64,000 nt of DNA from JADHLJ01 sp038118725 (GTDB taxonomy: Bacteria; Pseudomonadota; Alphaproteobacteria; Thalassobaculales; Thalassobaculaceae): assembly GCA_038118725.1 (NCBI GenBank), contig JAYOIK010000014.1, positions 10,071 through 74,070 of the forward strand, written 5' to 3'. The notes under the pieces were generated by a model, which ran no database searches, was not told the origin of the DNA, and saw nothing but the letters and a program-made list of their open reading frames with translations. The translations under genes were made by a program, and so were the position numbers. Of this stretch, positions 52,101 to 60,800 are shown in pieces. Numbering within the stretch: position 1 is the stretch's first letter; each line of letters starts with the position of its first letter.

Positions 52101-53096
52101 ATGCGGTTGAAAACCTTTTCCGCGCCGTCGATGTCCGAGGCCATGCTTATGGTCAAGGAGCATTTCGGAGGAGACGCCATCATCGTTTCCTCCCAGAAGG
52201 GCGAAAACGGCCTCGGCGTGCGTATCACGGCCGCGGTCGACCATGTCGAGGAAGACCACGCCTTCGACGAGGAAATGGGGTTTGATGATTTCCCCGATCC
52301 GATTGACGCGATCGGCGACGCGCTGGCCCATCACGGAGCGCCGGCAAGCGTAACGGACAAGATACTTAACCTGGCGGGTGACCTGTCCCTGGACGATAGC
52401 CATCTAAGTCTCGCCGGGGCGCTCGACCAAGCCTTCGATTTCGCCCCACTTCCGGACATGAAGGGCGGAGGCACGATCATGCTCATCGGCTTGCCCGGCG
52501 CCGGCAAGACCGTCACCACCGCCAAGCTCGCCACCCAAGCGGTGCTCGGCAGGGGAAGCGTGAACGTGATCACCACCGACACGATCCGTGCCGGCGGTTT
52601 TCAGCAACTCGAGGCATTCACCAAGATCCTGGAAATCGATCTGATGAGCGCCGCCAATCCGTCGGAGCTTAAGGATGCGATGATCGCGGGCATCCCCGAG
52701 GCCGGGACGATCATCGACTGCGCCGGGGGCAACCCTTTCGACAAAAATGACCTCAAGCGCCAGCGAGACCTGATCCAAGCCGTGGAAGCCGAGGTGATCC
52801 TGCTGCTCGCCGACGGGACGGACCCTCTGGAAGCGGCGGATATCGCGGAAATCTACAGCGATCTCGGCGCCGGTGGGTTGATCACCACTCGGATCGACGT
52901 GGCGCGCCGTCACGGCGCGTTGCTGAGCGCCGCCAGCGCCGGCGAACTGGTGATACGCGGCGGCGGAATGGGTCCCAGCGTTACCGACGGCCTGAAACCG
53001 CTCAATCCGGTGGCGTTGGCACGACTATTGCTCCCCGATACGGAGGACGCGGCGTCCGAATCCGGCGCCGCCGCTTCGCGTGGCTCGTATGTGTAG
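52101..53096 (+). CDS. flhF: Flagellar SRP-like GTPase FlhF
   Basis: A 331-residue SIMIBI GTPase placing the flagellum at the pole. The N-terminal basic/amphipathic part MRLKTFSAPSMSEAMLMVKE is typical, then an N-domain, and the G domain with P-loop GLPGAGKT (130-137), TDTIRAGGFQQLEAF and a G3 that reads IDCAGGNPF where DTAG is usual. G4 appears as TRID where TKxD is usual. These changes may alter GTP handling. It precedes flhG, its usual regulatory partner. Confidence 0.88.
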   Translation: MRLKTFSAPSMSEAMLMVKEHFGGDAIIVSSQKGENGLGVRITAAVDHVEEDHAFDEEMGFDDFPDPIDAIGDALAHHGAPASVTDKILNLAGDLSLDDSHLSLAGALDQAFDFAPLPDMKGGGTIMLIGLPGAGKTVTTAKLATQAVLGRGSVNVITTDTIRAGGFQQLEAFTKILEIDLMSAANPSELKDAMIAGIPEAGTIIDCAGGNPFDKNDLKRQRDLIQAVEAEVILLLADGTDPLEAADIAEIYSDLGAGGLITTRIDVARRHGALLSAASAGELVIRGGGMGPSVTDGLKPLNPVALARLLLPDTEDAASESGAAASRGSYV

Positions 53097-53180
53097 AGCC
53101 GAGACATTCATTCGCGGACTGGATGGCCAGCCGCAAGCCCGGGTCGCGCGCCGCGCGGCCCTAACCAAGGATGCTCTGAA

Positions 53181-53981
53181 ATGAACGCATCTCCCAAGGC
53201 CCAATCTCCTCAAGGCGCAAGCCGGAAGCTGGAAAAGGGACGCAATATCATCGCGGTGGCGTCCGGCAAGGGAGGCGTCGGCAAGACGTGGTTTTCGGTC
53301 ACTCTGACCCATGCCTTCGCGCAACATGGTCATCGCGCGCTGCTGTTCGACGCGGATCTTGGCCTCGCCAATGTGGATATACTATTGGGGCTGATGCCCC
53401 AGCGCGATCTGGGCGGTGTGATTTCCGGACGCCTCTCGCTCGAGCAAGCGAAAATTCACTACGCCGACGGCAATTTCGACGTATTGGCCGGCCGCTCCGG
53501 CTCCGGAAGCCTCGCCGCGCTGCCCCCGAACCGATTGGCGACGCTGGGCACCGACCTCGTGCATATGGCCGACCGCTATGACCGGGTGACCATGGATCTC
53601 GGCGCGGGGATCGACCGCACGGTGCGCGGGCTGTCCAGCCGGGCCGGCACGATCATCGTGGTGACCACGACCGAGCCGACATCGCTTACCGATGCCTACG
53701 CCTTCATCAAGGTAACCATGCAAGCCAACCCGTCGGCGGATGTACGCGTGGTGATCAATTCCTGTGCCACCCATGCCGAGGGGCGCCGCACTTACGAGAC
53801 CCTGCGCAAGGCCTGCGACAGCTTCCTGAAATACGCCCCGCCCCTGCTCGGCGTTATCCGGCGCGATCCGAAGGTTCTGGAATCGATCCGCAATCAGATC
53901 CCGCTTCTGACGCGGTTTCCCAATTGCAACGCCGCCGATGATGTCGGTGGTGTCCTCGACAACCTGCTTGAGGGCAGGTGA
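53181..53981 (+). CDS. flhG: MinD/ParA-like flagellar number regulator FlhG
   Basis: A 266-residue P-loop ATPase of the MinD/FlhG group. Deviant Walker A SGKGGVGKT at 28-36, switch I DADLGLANVDILLGL near 58-72, and switch II DRVTMDLGAGIDRTVRGL. The N-terminal 20 residues are polar, with a possible weak DQAxxLR-like activation helix not clearly present. Family members restrict flagellar number by stimulating FlhF GTPase and by acting on FliM/FliN. Its TGA overlaps the GTG start of the next gene (GTGA). Confidence 0.92.
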   Translation: MNASPKAQSPQGASRKLEKGRNIIAVASGKGGVGKTWFSVTLTHAFAQHGHRALLFDADLGLANVDILLGLMPQRDLGGVISGRLSLEQAKIHYADGNFDVLAGRSGSGSLAALPPNRLATLGTDLVHMADRYDRVTMDLGAGIDRTVRGLSSRAGTIIVVTTTEPTSLTDAYAFIKVTMQANPSADVRVVINSCATHAEGRRTYETLRKACDSFLKYAPPLLGVIRRDPKVLESIRNQIPLLTRFPNCNAADDVGGVLDNLLEGR

Positions 53982-56257
53982 GCACAATCCAACCAACGCC
54001 GCCGTCCGGAGCGACGGCGCAAGGCCCCGCCATAACCACCGCGCGGATCACTTCCGGCGCGCATGCGCTCGCCAACACCCGGCCAGGCGGAACCGTCCAA
54101 GTCCAAGTGACATCCGTCGCTCCCGGTGGGCAGGTGACCTTCGCGGCACCGGACGGCGAGATTACCGTCCAGACCAGACCTCCCAACACCAACCAGGCCC
54201 CCGTCCAAGGGAACGGTCAAGCGGGAGGACGAGGTAACGAGCAATCCGGCGAGCAATCCCAAACACGTGGGCCGGCGACCCTCAAGCCAGGCGATGTTTA
54301 TACCCTGAGAGCCGGACCACGGGGCTCCGACACGGTATCCCTCACGCCTCAGCGCGCCGCGCCGCCACCACCCGCCGCCGATCCGGCGAGCGCGGCGCAA
54401 CCCCGCGCCGAGGGATCGGTTCCCGCCCGTCTGGTACCGGGCGCCATCACCACCGCGACGATCATTCCACGCCCGGGCGACTCGCCCGCGCCCGGATCAC
54501 AGCCGCCACCGGGATCCCAAACGCAACCGCCCACGGCTCAAACGCCCACGGGGCAAGCGCCTGCCGCATCGCAGACCCAACCGCAACCGCAAATCCCTCC
54601 AGCGCCTGGGGGATCGAGCCCGCAAACACCACCAGCGCCACAAGCCGATCAGAGCGCGGCGGCGCGCGCCAACACTCCTCCGCCGGCCCCCACCGGGAAC
54701 TCCATCCCAAATCTGGCGGTCCTTGCCCGCGCCGGAACCAGCTCGCTCCTGCGCACGGCGCTCGACGCGGCGCGCGCGATCACTGACGGGGCGACCCGGC
54801 AAATCCCAACGCCCAGCCCCGAAAACGCGTCAAACGCCGCGACGAGCCGCGCCGCGACCACGGCGACCGCCGGGTCTCCCTCCGGCGTTCGACCACCAAC
54901 CTCCGCCCCCGTCGGACAATACGGGCCGCCAAACACGGCCACGCGACCGATTCCAGGTGCCGCGCCGACACCACAATCCGTACCCCAATCCACGGCACAA
55001 CAATCTGAAACATCCCGCGCAACCACCGCGACATCCGCAAGCCCCGCCGCCACGCCTCAATCCCAACCGTCCCAGGGGGCCGCCGGCCCACAAGGCACGG
55101 TCAATCCAGCGACAAACCCAGCTTCCGGCGGTCACCCCGGAGGAACGCCATCCGGAACGAGCGCGGCGCCGGGCTCCGCGACCGCCAATACCACCCCCAG
55201 CGCGGCCGTGGCCGGGTCGGCGAGCCCGCCCGGAAGTTCCAATGTCGGCGCACCAACGCCCGGCGTGAATCCCGCCGCCAACCTGATTGAGCGCTTTAGC
55301 CAGATACAACGCGTGGATCTGCGCATTATCTCGGTTCAGCATCCCGGCGCCTCGACAACCAATGCCGCCGCCTTGACCAATGCACCCCAAGGGCCGGTGG
55401 TCGCCGGTACCGTGATCGGCCTGTCGCGTTCGGGGCAGGTGATCCTCGGCACGCCACAGGGACTGATGACCATCGCCGGGCGGGCCGACTTCCCGCCCGG
55501 TAGCCGGGTGGAGATCGAAATCCTACCGCAATCCACGCGAAACCCAGGCGGACAGGCGTCGGCGCCGGCACCCGCCCCCCTCGCCCATCTCGCGCGACAT
55601 TGGGAGACCTTGGACGAGGCGATCCGGCTTTTGGAGACCGCCAATCCCTCCGCCGCCAACCAGATCACCCAGAATCACGTGGCGCGACCCGGCCCCCAGC
55701 TCACCGCCGCCATCGCCCTGTTCATCACGGCGGTGCGTGGTGGCGATTTTCGCGCCTGGCTCGGCGAGAGCAACGCCCGCGCCCTGGAACTCGCCCGCGG
55801 CGGGATCGGCGCGACCCTGAGCGAGGAATTCGGCACCATGCAGCGGGCCAGCGAGCCCAATGACGGCGGCTGGCGTGGTTTCTTCATTCCCTTCATTGAT
55901 GACGGTCAGCTCAACCAGGTGCGTTTCTTCCTCCACCAGGAAAACAACGGCGGGGATGACGGCGACCGTGAGGAAGCGGACAGGACCCGATTCGTGGTTG
56001 ACTTGTCGCTCAGCCAACTCGGCGACTTGCAGATCGACGGCGCGGTTCAGCCGCGAAGCGTCGACCTGCTGATACGAACCCGCGACTCGCTTCCAGAACA
56101 CATGCGCCGAGAAATTCGTGAGATCTTCACCTCCATCCTGGCGCGTATCGGGATCGAGGGGCAATTGGCTTTTCGCACCCAAAAAACCTTTCCCACGCTT
56201 CCCATCGAGGAACTTCACGGGTACCAAGACAGTCCAACTTCCAACCTCCATATCTGA
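53978..56257 (+). CDS. Pro/Ala/Gln-rich protein with FliK-like C-terminal domain
   Basis: A 759-residue protein starting at GTG 53978, with GAGGG upstream and a four-base overlap with flhG. Residues from about 60 to 430 are low-complexity (Pro, Ala, Gln, Thr, Ser, Gly) with no predicted fold. The folded C-terminal part (about 430-759) includes VAGTVIGLSRSGQVILGTPQ, then WRGFFIPFIDDGQLNQVRFF, VVDLSLSQLGDLQIDGAVQP and RRSVDLLIRT-like strands. This looks like the hook-length ruler family (FliK): a disordered ruler plus a C-terminal domain that senses the export gate. The family call is by layout and place, not by a strong motif. Confidence 0.6.
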   Translation: MSTIQPTPPSGATAQGPAITTARITSGAHALANTRPGGTVQVQVTSVAPGGQVTFAAPDGEITVQTRPPNTNQAPVQGNGQAGGRGNEQSGEQSQTRGPATLKPGDVYTLRAGPRGSDTVSLTPQRAAPPPPAADPASAAQPRAEGSVPARLVPGAITTATIIPRPGDSPAPGSQPPPGSQTQPPTAQTPTGQAPAASQTQPQPQIPPAPGGSSPQTPPAPQADQSAAARANTPPPAPTGNSIPNLAVLARAGTSSLLRTALDAARAITDGATRQIPTPSPENASNAATSRAATTATAGSPSGVRPPTSAPVGQYGPPNTATRPIPGAAPTPQSVPQSTAQQSETSRATTATSASPAATPQSQPSQGAAGPQGTVNPATNPASGGHPGGTPSGTSAAPGSATANTTPSAAVAGSASPPGSSNVGAPTPGVNPAANLIERFSQIQRVDLRIISVQHPGASTTNAAALTNAPQGPVVAGTVIGLSRSGQVILGTPQGLMTIAGRADFPPGSRVEIEILPQSTRNPGGQASAPAPAPLAHLARHWETLDEAIRLLETANPSAANQITQNHVARPGPQLTAAIALFITAVRGGDFRAWLGESNARALELARGGIGATLSEEFGTMQRASEPNDGGWRGFFIPFIDDGQLNQVRFFLHQENNGGDDGDREEADRTRFVVDLSLSQLGDLQIDGAVQPRSVDLLIRTRDSLPEHMRREIREIFTSILARIGIEGQLAFRTQKTFPTLPIEELHGYQDSPTSNLHI

Positions 56258-56267
56258 CGGATCCATC

Positions 56268-56996
56268 ATGCGGCCCAAGGCCATTCTGTTCGACCTCGAC
56301 GACACCCTGATTTCTCCCAGACATCACCGCACGACGTTTTGGCGCGACGCCTTTACCGAGGTTTGGGCGGAACAGCTCGGTGTTGACGCCGCCTTGCCCG
56401 ATGACTTGGATGAACTGCTCGCCACGATCGACGCCTCCGCCAAGCACTTCTGGTCGGACCCGACCCGGCACCGGACCGGGCGGCTTGATTTGTCCTGGGC
56501 GCGGTTCGAGATTCTCAACGGCGGCCTGGAGCTGCCGGAGCGTTTCCCCGAGCCGCTACGCTGGGAAGTTGCCGAAAGGGTCGGCGCGCTGATGTTCGAC
56601 CGGACCACCCTATACGAGGGCGCGATCGAAACCCTGGAGACCCTGAAGGACGAGGGCATCAAGCTCGGCCTGATCACCAACGGCACCTCCGAGGCGCAAC
56701 GGGCGAAGATCGATCGTTTCGAGTTGGAACCGCATTTCATTCATGTCCAGATCGAGGGCGAAGCGGGTATCGGCAAGCCGGAGCCGGACGCCTATCACAA
56801 GGCGCTCGCCGGATTGGAGGCGACCGCCGCCGAGACCTGGATCGTCGGCGACAATCTGGAATGGGAGGTCGCCGCGCCACAACGCCTTGGCTTTCACGCG
56901 ATCTGGCGTTGTCCCCGCGAGATCGGGGAACTACCGCCCGGCACCTCGGTCAAGCCGGACCGTATCGTCACTGACTTGCGGGAACTTCTAGCCTGA
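56268..56996 (+). CDS. HAD-superfamily hydrolase, possible phosphatase
   Basis: A 242-residue haloacid-dehalogenase-fold protein. Motif I is AILFDLDDTLISP (nucleophile Asp in DLDDT), motif II is LGLITNGTSEAQR, motif III contains a lysine in GKPEPDAYHKAL, and motif IV is WIVGDNLEWEVAAP. The cap domain lies between motifs I and II (about 15-115). The open frame begins at 56118 inside the previous gene, but ATG 56268 is at the first strand and is the real start. It resembles YjjG/pyrimidine-type or phosphoglycolate-type phosphatases; the substrate is unknown. It converges with the minus-strand gene at 57003, six bases away. Confidence 0.85.
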   Translation: MRPKAILFDLDDTLISPRHHRTTFWRDAFTEVWAEQLGVDAALPDDLDELLATIDASAKHFWSDPTRHRTGRLDLSWARFEILNGGLELPERFPEPLRWEVAERVGALMFDRTTLYEGAIETLETLKDEGIKLGLITNGTSEAQRAKIDRFELEPHFIHVQIEGEAGIGKPEPDAYHKALAGLEATAAETWIVGDNLEWEVAAPQRLGFHAIWRCPREIGELPPGTSVKPDRIVTDLRELLA

Positions 56997-57002
56997 TCTG
57001 GA

Positions 57003-58274
57003 TCAATCGAGAAAGCCTGGATGAGCCTCGAAATAGGAATGTGCGTGCCGGGTCCATGGCAACGCGTATCCATAACAGGTAACCAGCGGGCTCCCCGGTA
57101 GCCGCCTGTCAGGAGGCAGGATCTTGAAACGCTCGGCGAAATCGGCGCCGATCGCGCGAAAGCGAGCCTGCGTGACCGAGTCATCCGGCCCCTTCCCGTT
57201 CAACCGGTCCAGCATCTCCATCCCCGCCGCCAGCAGCTCGTCGGCGGTGTTTTCGACGATATCGACCTGGTGCCGGTCAAGATCCCGCGCGGCGACAACC
57301 GTGGAAAGCCCCCGCTCCAACAACTCGCGATAGCCAAGAGCGCGACCGGTTTTCCCGTCCCGATAGTTCTTCAACAACAGCAAGTCGTCCGGACGCAGCC
57401 AGACATGATGCGTCGCGGCGCAGTTCAGCCGCAGGATCGGCTTGCCCATGATGCGGAAAATCGCCTCGGGACCGGAATCACCAACCAGCCCGAACACCGA
57501 TCGGTCCGCCACCACGACATCCATGAAGTCGCGATAATCCGGCTGTTTCGGAAGGTCCACGAGCCGCGGATGAGCGACCCCCATGTCCGGCGTGTGCCGG
57601 TCGCCGAGACGGATGATCCAATAGCCTTGCTCCAGAAGACGACACAGCAAGGGCTCATAATTCTCGAGACTGGCGTTGCGATAGTCATGATAGGCGGCTT
57701 GCGCGTGGGTCCCGGCGGTGCGGGCGTGAAAGCCGACGACCTTGTCACCCGGCGTTATGCCCAAGCGCCGAAGCATCGGCTCGCCCCGGGCGCGCATCTC
57801 CGGCGAGATGGAAAAGTACCGGGGTTGATGACCATCGGCTTGCGCGTCGACGAAGCGACCGATCAAGGTCTGTGGCGAAGCGATCGCGAAGCTGAATATG
57901 CCGAAATCCTGGATGTTCCCGTCGTGGTGCCCCATTTCGGCAACCTCGGAAAACTCGGTCGTCGCGAAGGTGACATAGCCACTGGCGAGTTCCTTGACCC
58001 CCTCGCTAAGCGGAAAGCTCGGATTCTCGCGATGCACGATCACCAAACGGTCATAGTCCTCGCCGTAATGATTGAACAGGGCATGCGGTTCCAGCGCCAG
58101 GTGCCCAATCCGGCTCGGCATGGAGAGCACGTAGACCAGCGTTCTTTGACCATCGACAAGATGCGGTCGCACGGCATTCGCCAGACGTTGTAGGTTCTCG
58201 AAGCTGAAAACCCGCCACATATCCGAGGGGTCCGATGCCCGGAGGTCATGAACTTTCCCCTGGTCCTGGGTCAT
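57003..58274 (-). CDS. TIGR04372-like glycosyltransferase-type protein
   Basis: A 423-residue protein that I assign by look to the TIGR04372 group, proteins of glycan clusters thought to be glycosyltransferases. Marks are LSMPSRIGHLALEPHALFNH in the N-terminal third and VVGFHARTAGTHAQ with AAYHDYRNASLENYEPLLC in the centre, then WIIRLGDRHTPDMG and a donor-site-like FGLVGDSGPEAIFRIMGKP. No transmembrane segment is apparent. It lies between a HAD hydrolase and a CoA ligase, beyond the flagellar genes, with no other glycan genes nearby. Flagellin glycosylation is possible but unsupported. Confidence 0.6.
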   Translation of the reverse strand: MTQDQGKVHDLRASDPSDMWRVFSFENLQRLANAVRPHLVDGQRTLVYVLSMPSRIGHLALEPHALFNHYGEDYDRLVIVHRENPSFPLSEGVKELASGYVTFATTEFSEVAEMGHHDGNIQDFGIFSFAIASPQTLIGRFVDAQADGHQPRYFSISPEMRARGEPMLRRLGITPGDKVVGFHARTAGTHAQAAYHDYRNASLENYEPLLCRLLEQGYWIIRLGDRHTPDMGVAHPRLVDLPKQPDYRDFMDVVVADRSVFGLVGDSGPEAIFRIMGKPILRLNCAATHHVWLRPDDLLLLKNYRDGKTGRALGYRELLERGLSTVVAARDLDRHQVDIVENTADELLAAGMEMLDRLNGKGPDDSVTQARFRAIGADFAERFKILPPDRRLPGSPLVTCYGYALPWTRHAHSYFEAHPGFLD

Positions 58275-58421
58275 CGACTACCGGCTCCCACAATCCATCA
58301 ATCCGTTGAAAATCCCCTGGCTTTATAGACACCGGCGAGACCCGGGCAAGCGGGAATGCGTCCGGCTTGCCGCCATGCCGTCATTTCGGCAGACTTTCGA
58401 GACGATTCTGGAGATCCCATC

Positions 58422-60023
58422 GTGCCCCGAGCCCAACCCGCTCCCGAGATCTGTGTGTCGCGGTATGTCCTGGAACGCCAAGCCCGAGATAAGCCCGACG
58501 CGGTTTTCGCGATGTTCGAGGGTGGCGGGGCCTGGAGCTACGCCGCAACCCTCGCGCGGGTCCGAAAAGTCGCCGCCGCGTTGCAGGACCAGGGCGTGGC
58601 GCAGGGTGATCATGTCGTGATCTGGCTACCGAACGGCCCCGAGGCGTTGGAGACCTATCTCACGGTCAACTATATCGGCGCGGTCTACATCCCGATCAAC
58701 ACCGGATATCGCGGCGACCTGCTCGCCCATGTGATCGAGAATTCCGATGCGGAAGTCATCATCGCCCATCACGAATTGGCGCCCCGATTGTCGGAGATCG
58801 CCCACGCCCGCTTGACGACGGTCTTGATAACCCGTGGCGCCTCTTTCGATATCGCCGGTCTCGCGGTCCATGATTATCACGCCCTTGTCGACGCGGCGGG
58901 AGAACCCGCCGATCTTGTCCGGCCGATACAGCCCTGGGACTTGCAATCCATCGTCTACACGTCAGGCACCACCGGGCCGTCCAAGGGGGCCATGTCATCG
59001 TATTTTCACGCCTATAACGGCATGGACCATGATGCCTGGTATTGCCTGCGCGATGACGACCGGGCGCTGATCAATCTGCCGATGTTCCATATCGCCGGAT
59101 GCTTCATCACTTACGCCATGCTGTGCCGGGGCGGTTCGATTACCATGAGCCCGGGCTTTCGCACCGAAACCTTTTGGGACGTGGTCCGCGAAACCGAGAG
59201 CACCATGGTCTTTCTGCTCGGCGTGATGTGTAGTTTCCTCATCAAGCAGCCGCCCCGCGACGACGACCGCGATCACCCCCTGCGAATGGTCTTCTCGGTC
59301 CCGCTTACGGAAGAGTCGGTACTCTTTCGCGAGCGCTTTGGAACGGATCTCTACACCATCTTCAACATGACCGAGATCAACACGCCCATCATCTCCGAGG
59401 CCAATCCCAGAGTTCCCGGACTTGCCGGCAAGGCGCGCCCGGTGAACGAACTCCAGATCGTCGACGAGAACGATATCGAGGTCCCCGAGGGCGAGGTCGG
59501 AGAGCTGATCATCCGCCCCGACCTGCCCTGGGCGATCAATCATGGATACTACAAGAACCCGGAGGCCACGGCCCGGGCCTGGCGCAACGGCTGGTTTCAC
59601 ACCGGCGATGCCTTCCGCCGCGACGCCGAGGGCAACTACTTCTTCGTCGACCGCCTGAAGGACGCGATCCGCCGCCGGGGCGAGAACATCTCCTCCTTCG
59701 AGGTCGAGGTGGTGGTCAATGACCACCCGGCGGTCCAGGAATGCGCCGCCATCCCGGTGCCGAGCGAGCACGGCGAGGACGAGGTCATGGTCGTCCTCGC
59801 GCCCAAACCCGGTCAGACGGTCGATCCCGCCGACCTGATCGCGTTCGTAACCCCGCGCATGGCGCATTTCATGGTTCCGCGCTATGTCCGCGTGGTTGAT
59901 GCGCTGCCCAAGACGCCGACGACGAAGATCCAGAAAGCCGGCCTGCGCGACGCCGGCGTGACCCCCGACACCTGGGACCGCGAGGCCCATGGAGGAAAAC
60001 TGAGAGCCGAAAAGCTGTCCTAA
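58422..60023 (+). CDS. AMP-forming acid-CoA ligase, CaiC-like
   Basis: A protein of about 533 residues of the acyl-CoA ligase superfamily, closest in look to crotonobetaine/carnitine-CoA ligase. VYTSGTTGPSKGAM is the P-loop, YTIFNMTEINTP the acyl/adenylate region, and FFVDRLKDAIRRRGENISSF the hinge. KTPTTKIQKAGLRD carries the catalytic lysine. The open frame begins at ATG 58356, but that N-terminus is unlike the family. GTG 58422 has GGAG eight bases upstream and starts at the expected place. It is followed after 35 bases by the isomerase gene on the same strand. The substrate is unknown. Confidence 0.85.
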   Translation: MPRAQPAPEICVSRYVLERQARDKPDAVFAMFEGGGAWSYAATLARVRKVAAALQDQGVAQGDHVVIWLPNGPEALETYLTVNYIGAVYIPINTGYRGDLLAHVIENSDAEVIIAHHELAPRLSEIAHARLTTVLITRGASFDIAGLAVHDYHALVDAAGEPADLVRPIQPWDLQSIVYTSGTTGPSKGAMSSYFHAYNGMDHDAWYCLRDDDRALINLPMFHIAGCFITYAMLCRGGSITMSPGFRTETFWDVVRETESTMVFLLGVMCSFLIKQPPRDDDRDHPLRMVFSVPLTEESVLFRERFGTDLYTIFNMTEINTPIISEANPRVPGLAGKARPVNELQIVDENDIEVPEGEVGELIIRPDLPWAINHGYYKNPEATARAWRNGWFHTGDAFRRDAEGNYFFVDRLKDAIRRRGENISSFEVEVVVNDHPAVQECAAIPVPSEHGEDEVMVVLAPKPGQTVDPADLIAFVTPRMAHFMVPRYVRVVDALPKTPTTKIQKAGLRDAGVTPDTWDREAHGGKLRAEKLS

Positions 60024-60058
60024 CGGGACCGCGCGGCGGCGCGACGATGGAGTGACAC

Positions 60059-60652
60059 GTGACGAATATCGAGATCCCGGTCTATATCGACTTCAAGAGC
60101 CCCTATGCCTATCTGGCGGTCAAGCCGCTTCGGGCAATGGCGGTGGAGTATGATCTCACCCTCGACTGGCGGCCCTACAACCTGCCCATCGGCGATTACC
60201 TCGGCGAGGTCGAGACCCGGAACGACCACCAGTGGCGGCGGGTTCGCTACTCGTACATGGATGTCCGCCGCCTCGCCAATCAACGCGGTGTGACGGTCCT
60301 TGGCCCCCGCAAGTTGTTCGACTCGACGACCTCATCCATCGGCTTGCTTTTCGCCAAGCATGAGGGTGTCACGGACCGCTATATCGACATCGTCTTTGAG
60401 CGTTTCTTCAAGCGCCAACTGGATATCGAGGACACAAGCGCGGTCACGGCGGTGCTGGAGGAATGCGGCGCCAGCGGCGCGGCGTTCCGCGATTATCTCG
60501 CGGGGGAAGGCGCGGAAGCCTTCAGGAGTCTGGTGAAGGATGCCCATCTCCGTGGCGTCTTCGGCGTGCCCTCGATGCTCCTGGACGATGAGCTGTTCTG
60601 GGGGACCGAACGGATGGAGCTGCTGAAGGAGCGGCTCAGGGCGAGATCATAG
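60059..60652 (+). CDS. DsbA-fold 2-hydroxychromene-2-carboxylate isomerase-like protein
   Basis: A 197-residue thioredoxin-fold protein with a long helical insertion, of the HCCA isomerase/kappa-class GST group. It starts at GTG 60059 with GGAG six bases upstream. VYIDFKSPYAYLAVKPL holds the conserved DxxSPYxYL; there is no CxxC, so it is not a disulfide oxidoreductase. The C-terminal GVFGVPSMLLDDELFWGTER is the cis-proline loop and substrate site. Isomerases of this type act in naphthalene catabolism with glutathione. Linked to the CaiC-like ligase, it may belong to a small acid-degradation unit. Confidence 0.83.
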   Translation: MTNIEIPVYIDFKSPYAYLAVKPLRAMAVEYDLTLDWRPYNLPIGDYLGEVETRNDHQWRRVRYSYMDVRRLANQRGVTVLGPRKLFDSTTSSIGLLFAKHEGVTDRYIDIVFERFFKRQLDIEDTSAVTAVLEECGASGAAFRDYLAGEGAEAFRSLVKDAHLRGVFGVPSMLLDDELFWGTERMELLKERLRARS

Positions 60653-60747
60653 AATCTAGCCGATCCGCACACACTCATTCTCCCATTTAGAGTAATAGAT
60701 TCTCAATTGCCCCGATTGATGAAAATATTGGCATCAAGAGAACTGTT

Positions 60748-60777
60748 TTGACTCGTAATATATCGAATCTCCATATT
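60748..60777 (+). promoter_or_regulatory. Possible promoter of the right-end lipoprotein locus
   Basis: TTGACT (60748-60753) and CATATT (60772-60777), spaced by 18 bases, lie in an AT-rich stretch (60700-60790) unlike the rest of the window. GGGGG follows at 60790-60794, seven bases before the ATG at 60801, as a ribosome binding site. The match to sigma-70 is moderate. Confidence 0.4.
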
Positions 60778-60800
60778 TTTCGAAGTACTGGGGGATTAAA

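Noticed and set aside
51062..52228. Minus-strand open frame of 388 codons opposite flhA
   Set aside because: Entirely antisense to the FlhA cytoplasmic domain and lacking any motif.
56994..57005. Palindrome TGATCTGGATCA at the HAD/TIGR04372 junction
   Set aside because: It consists mainly of the two convergent stop codons and is too short to act as a terminator.
58995..59990. Minus-strand open frame of 331 codons opposite the CaiC-like ligase
   Set aside because: Antisense to a full ligase with all motifs; no similarity or ribosome binding site.
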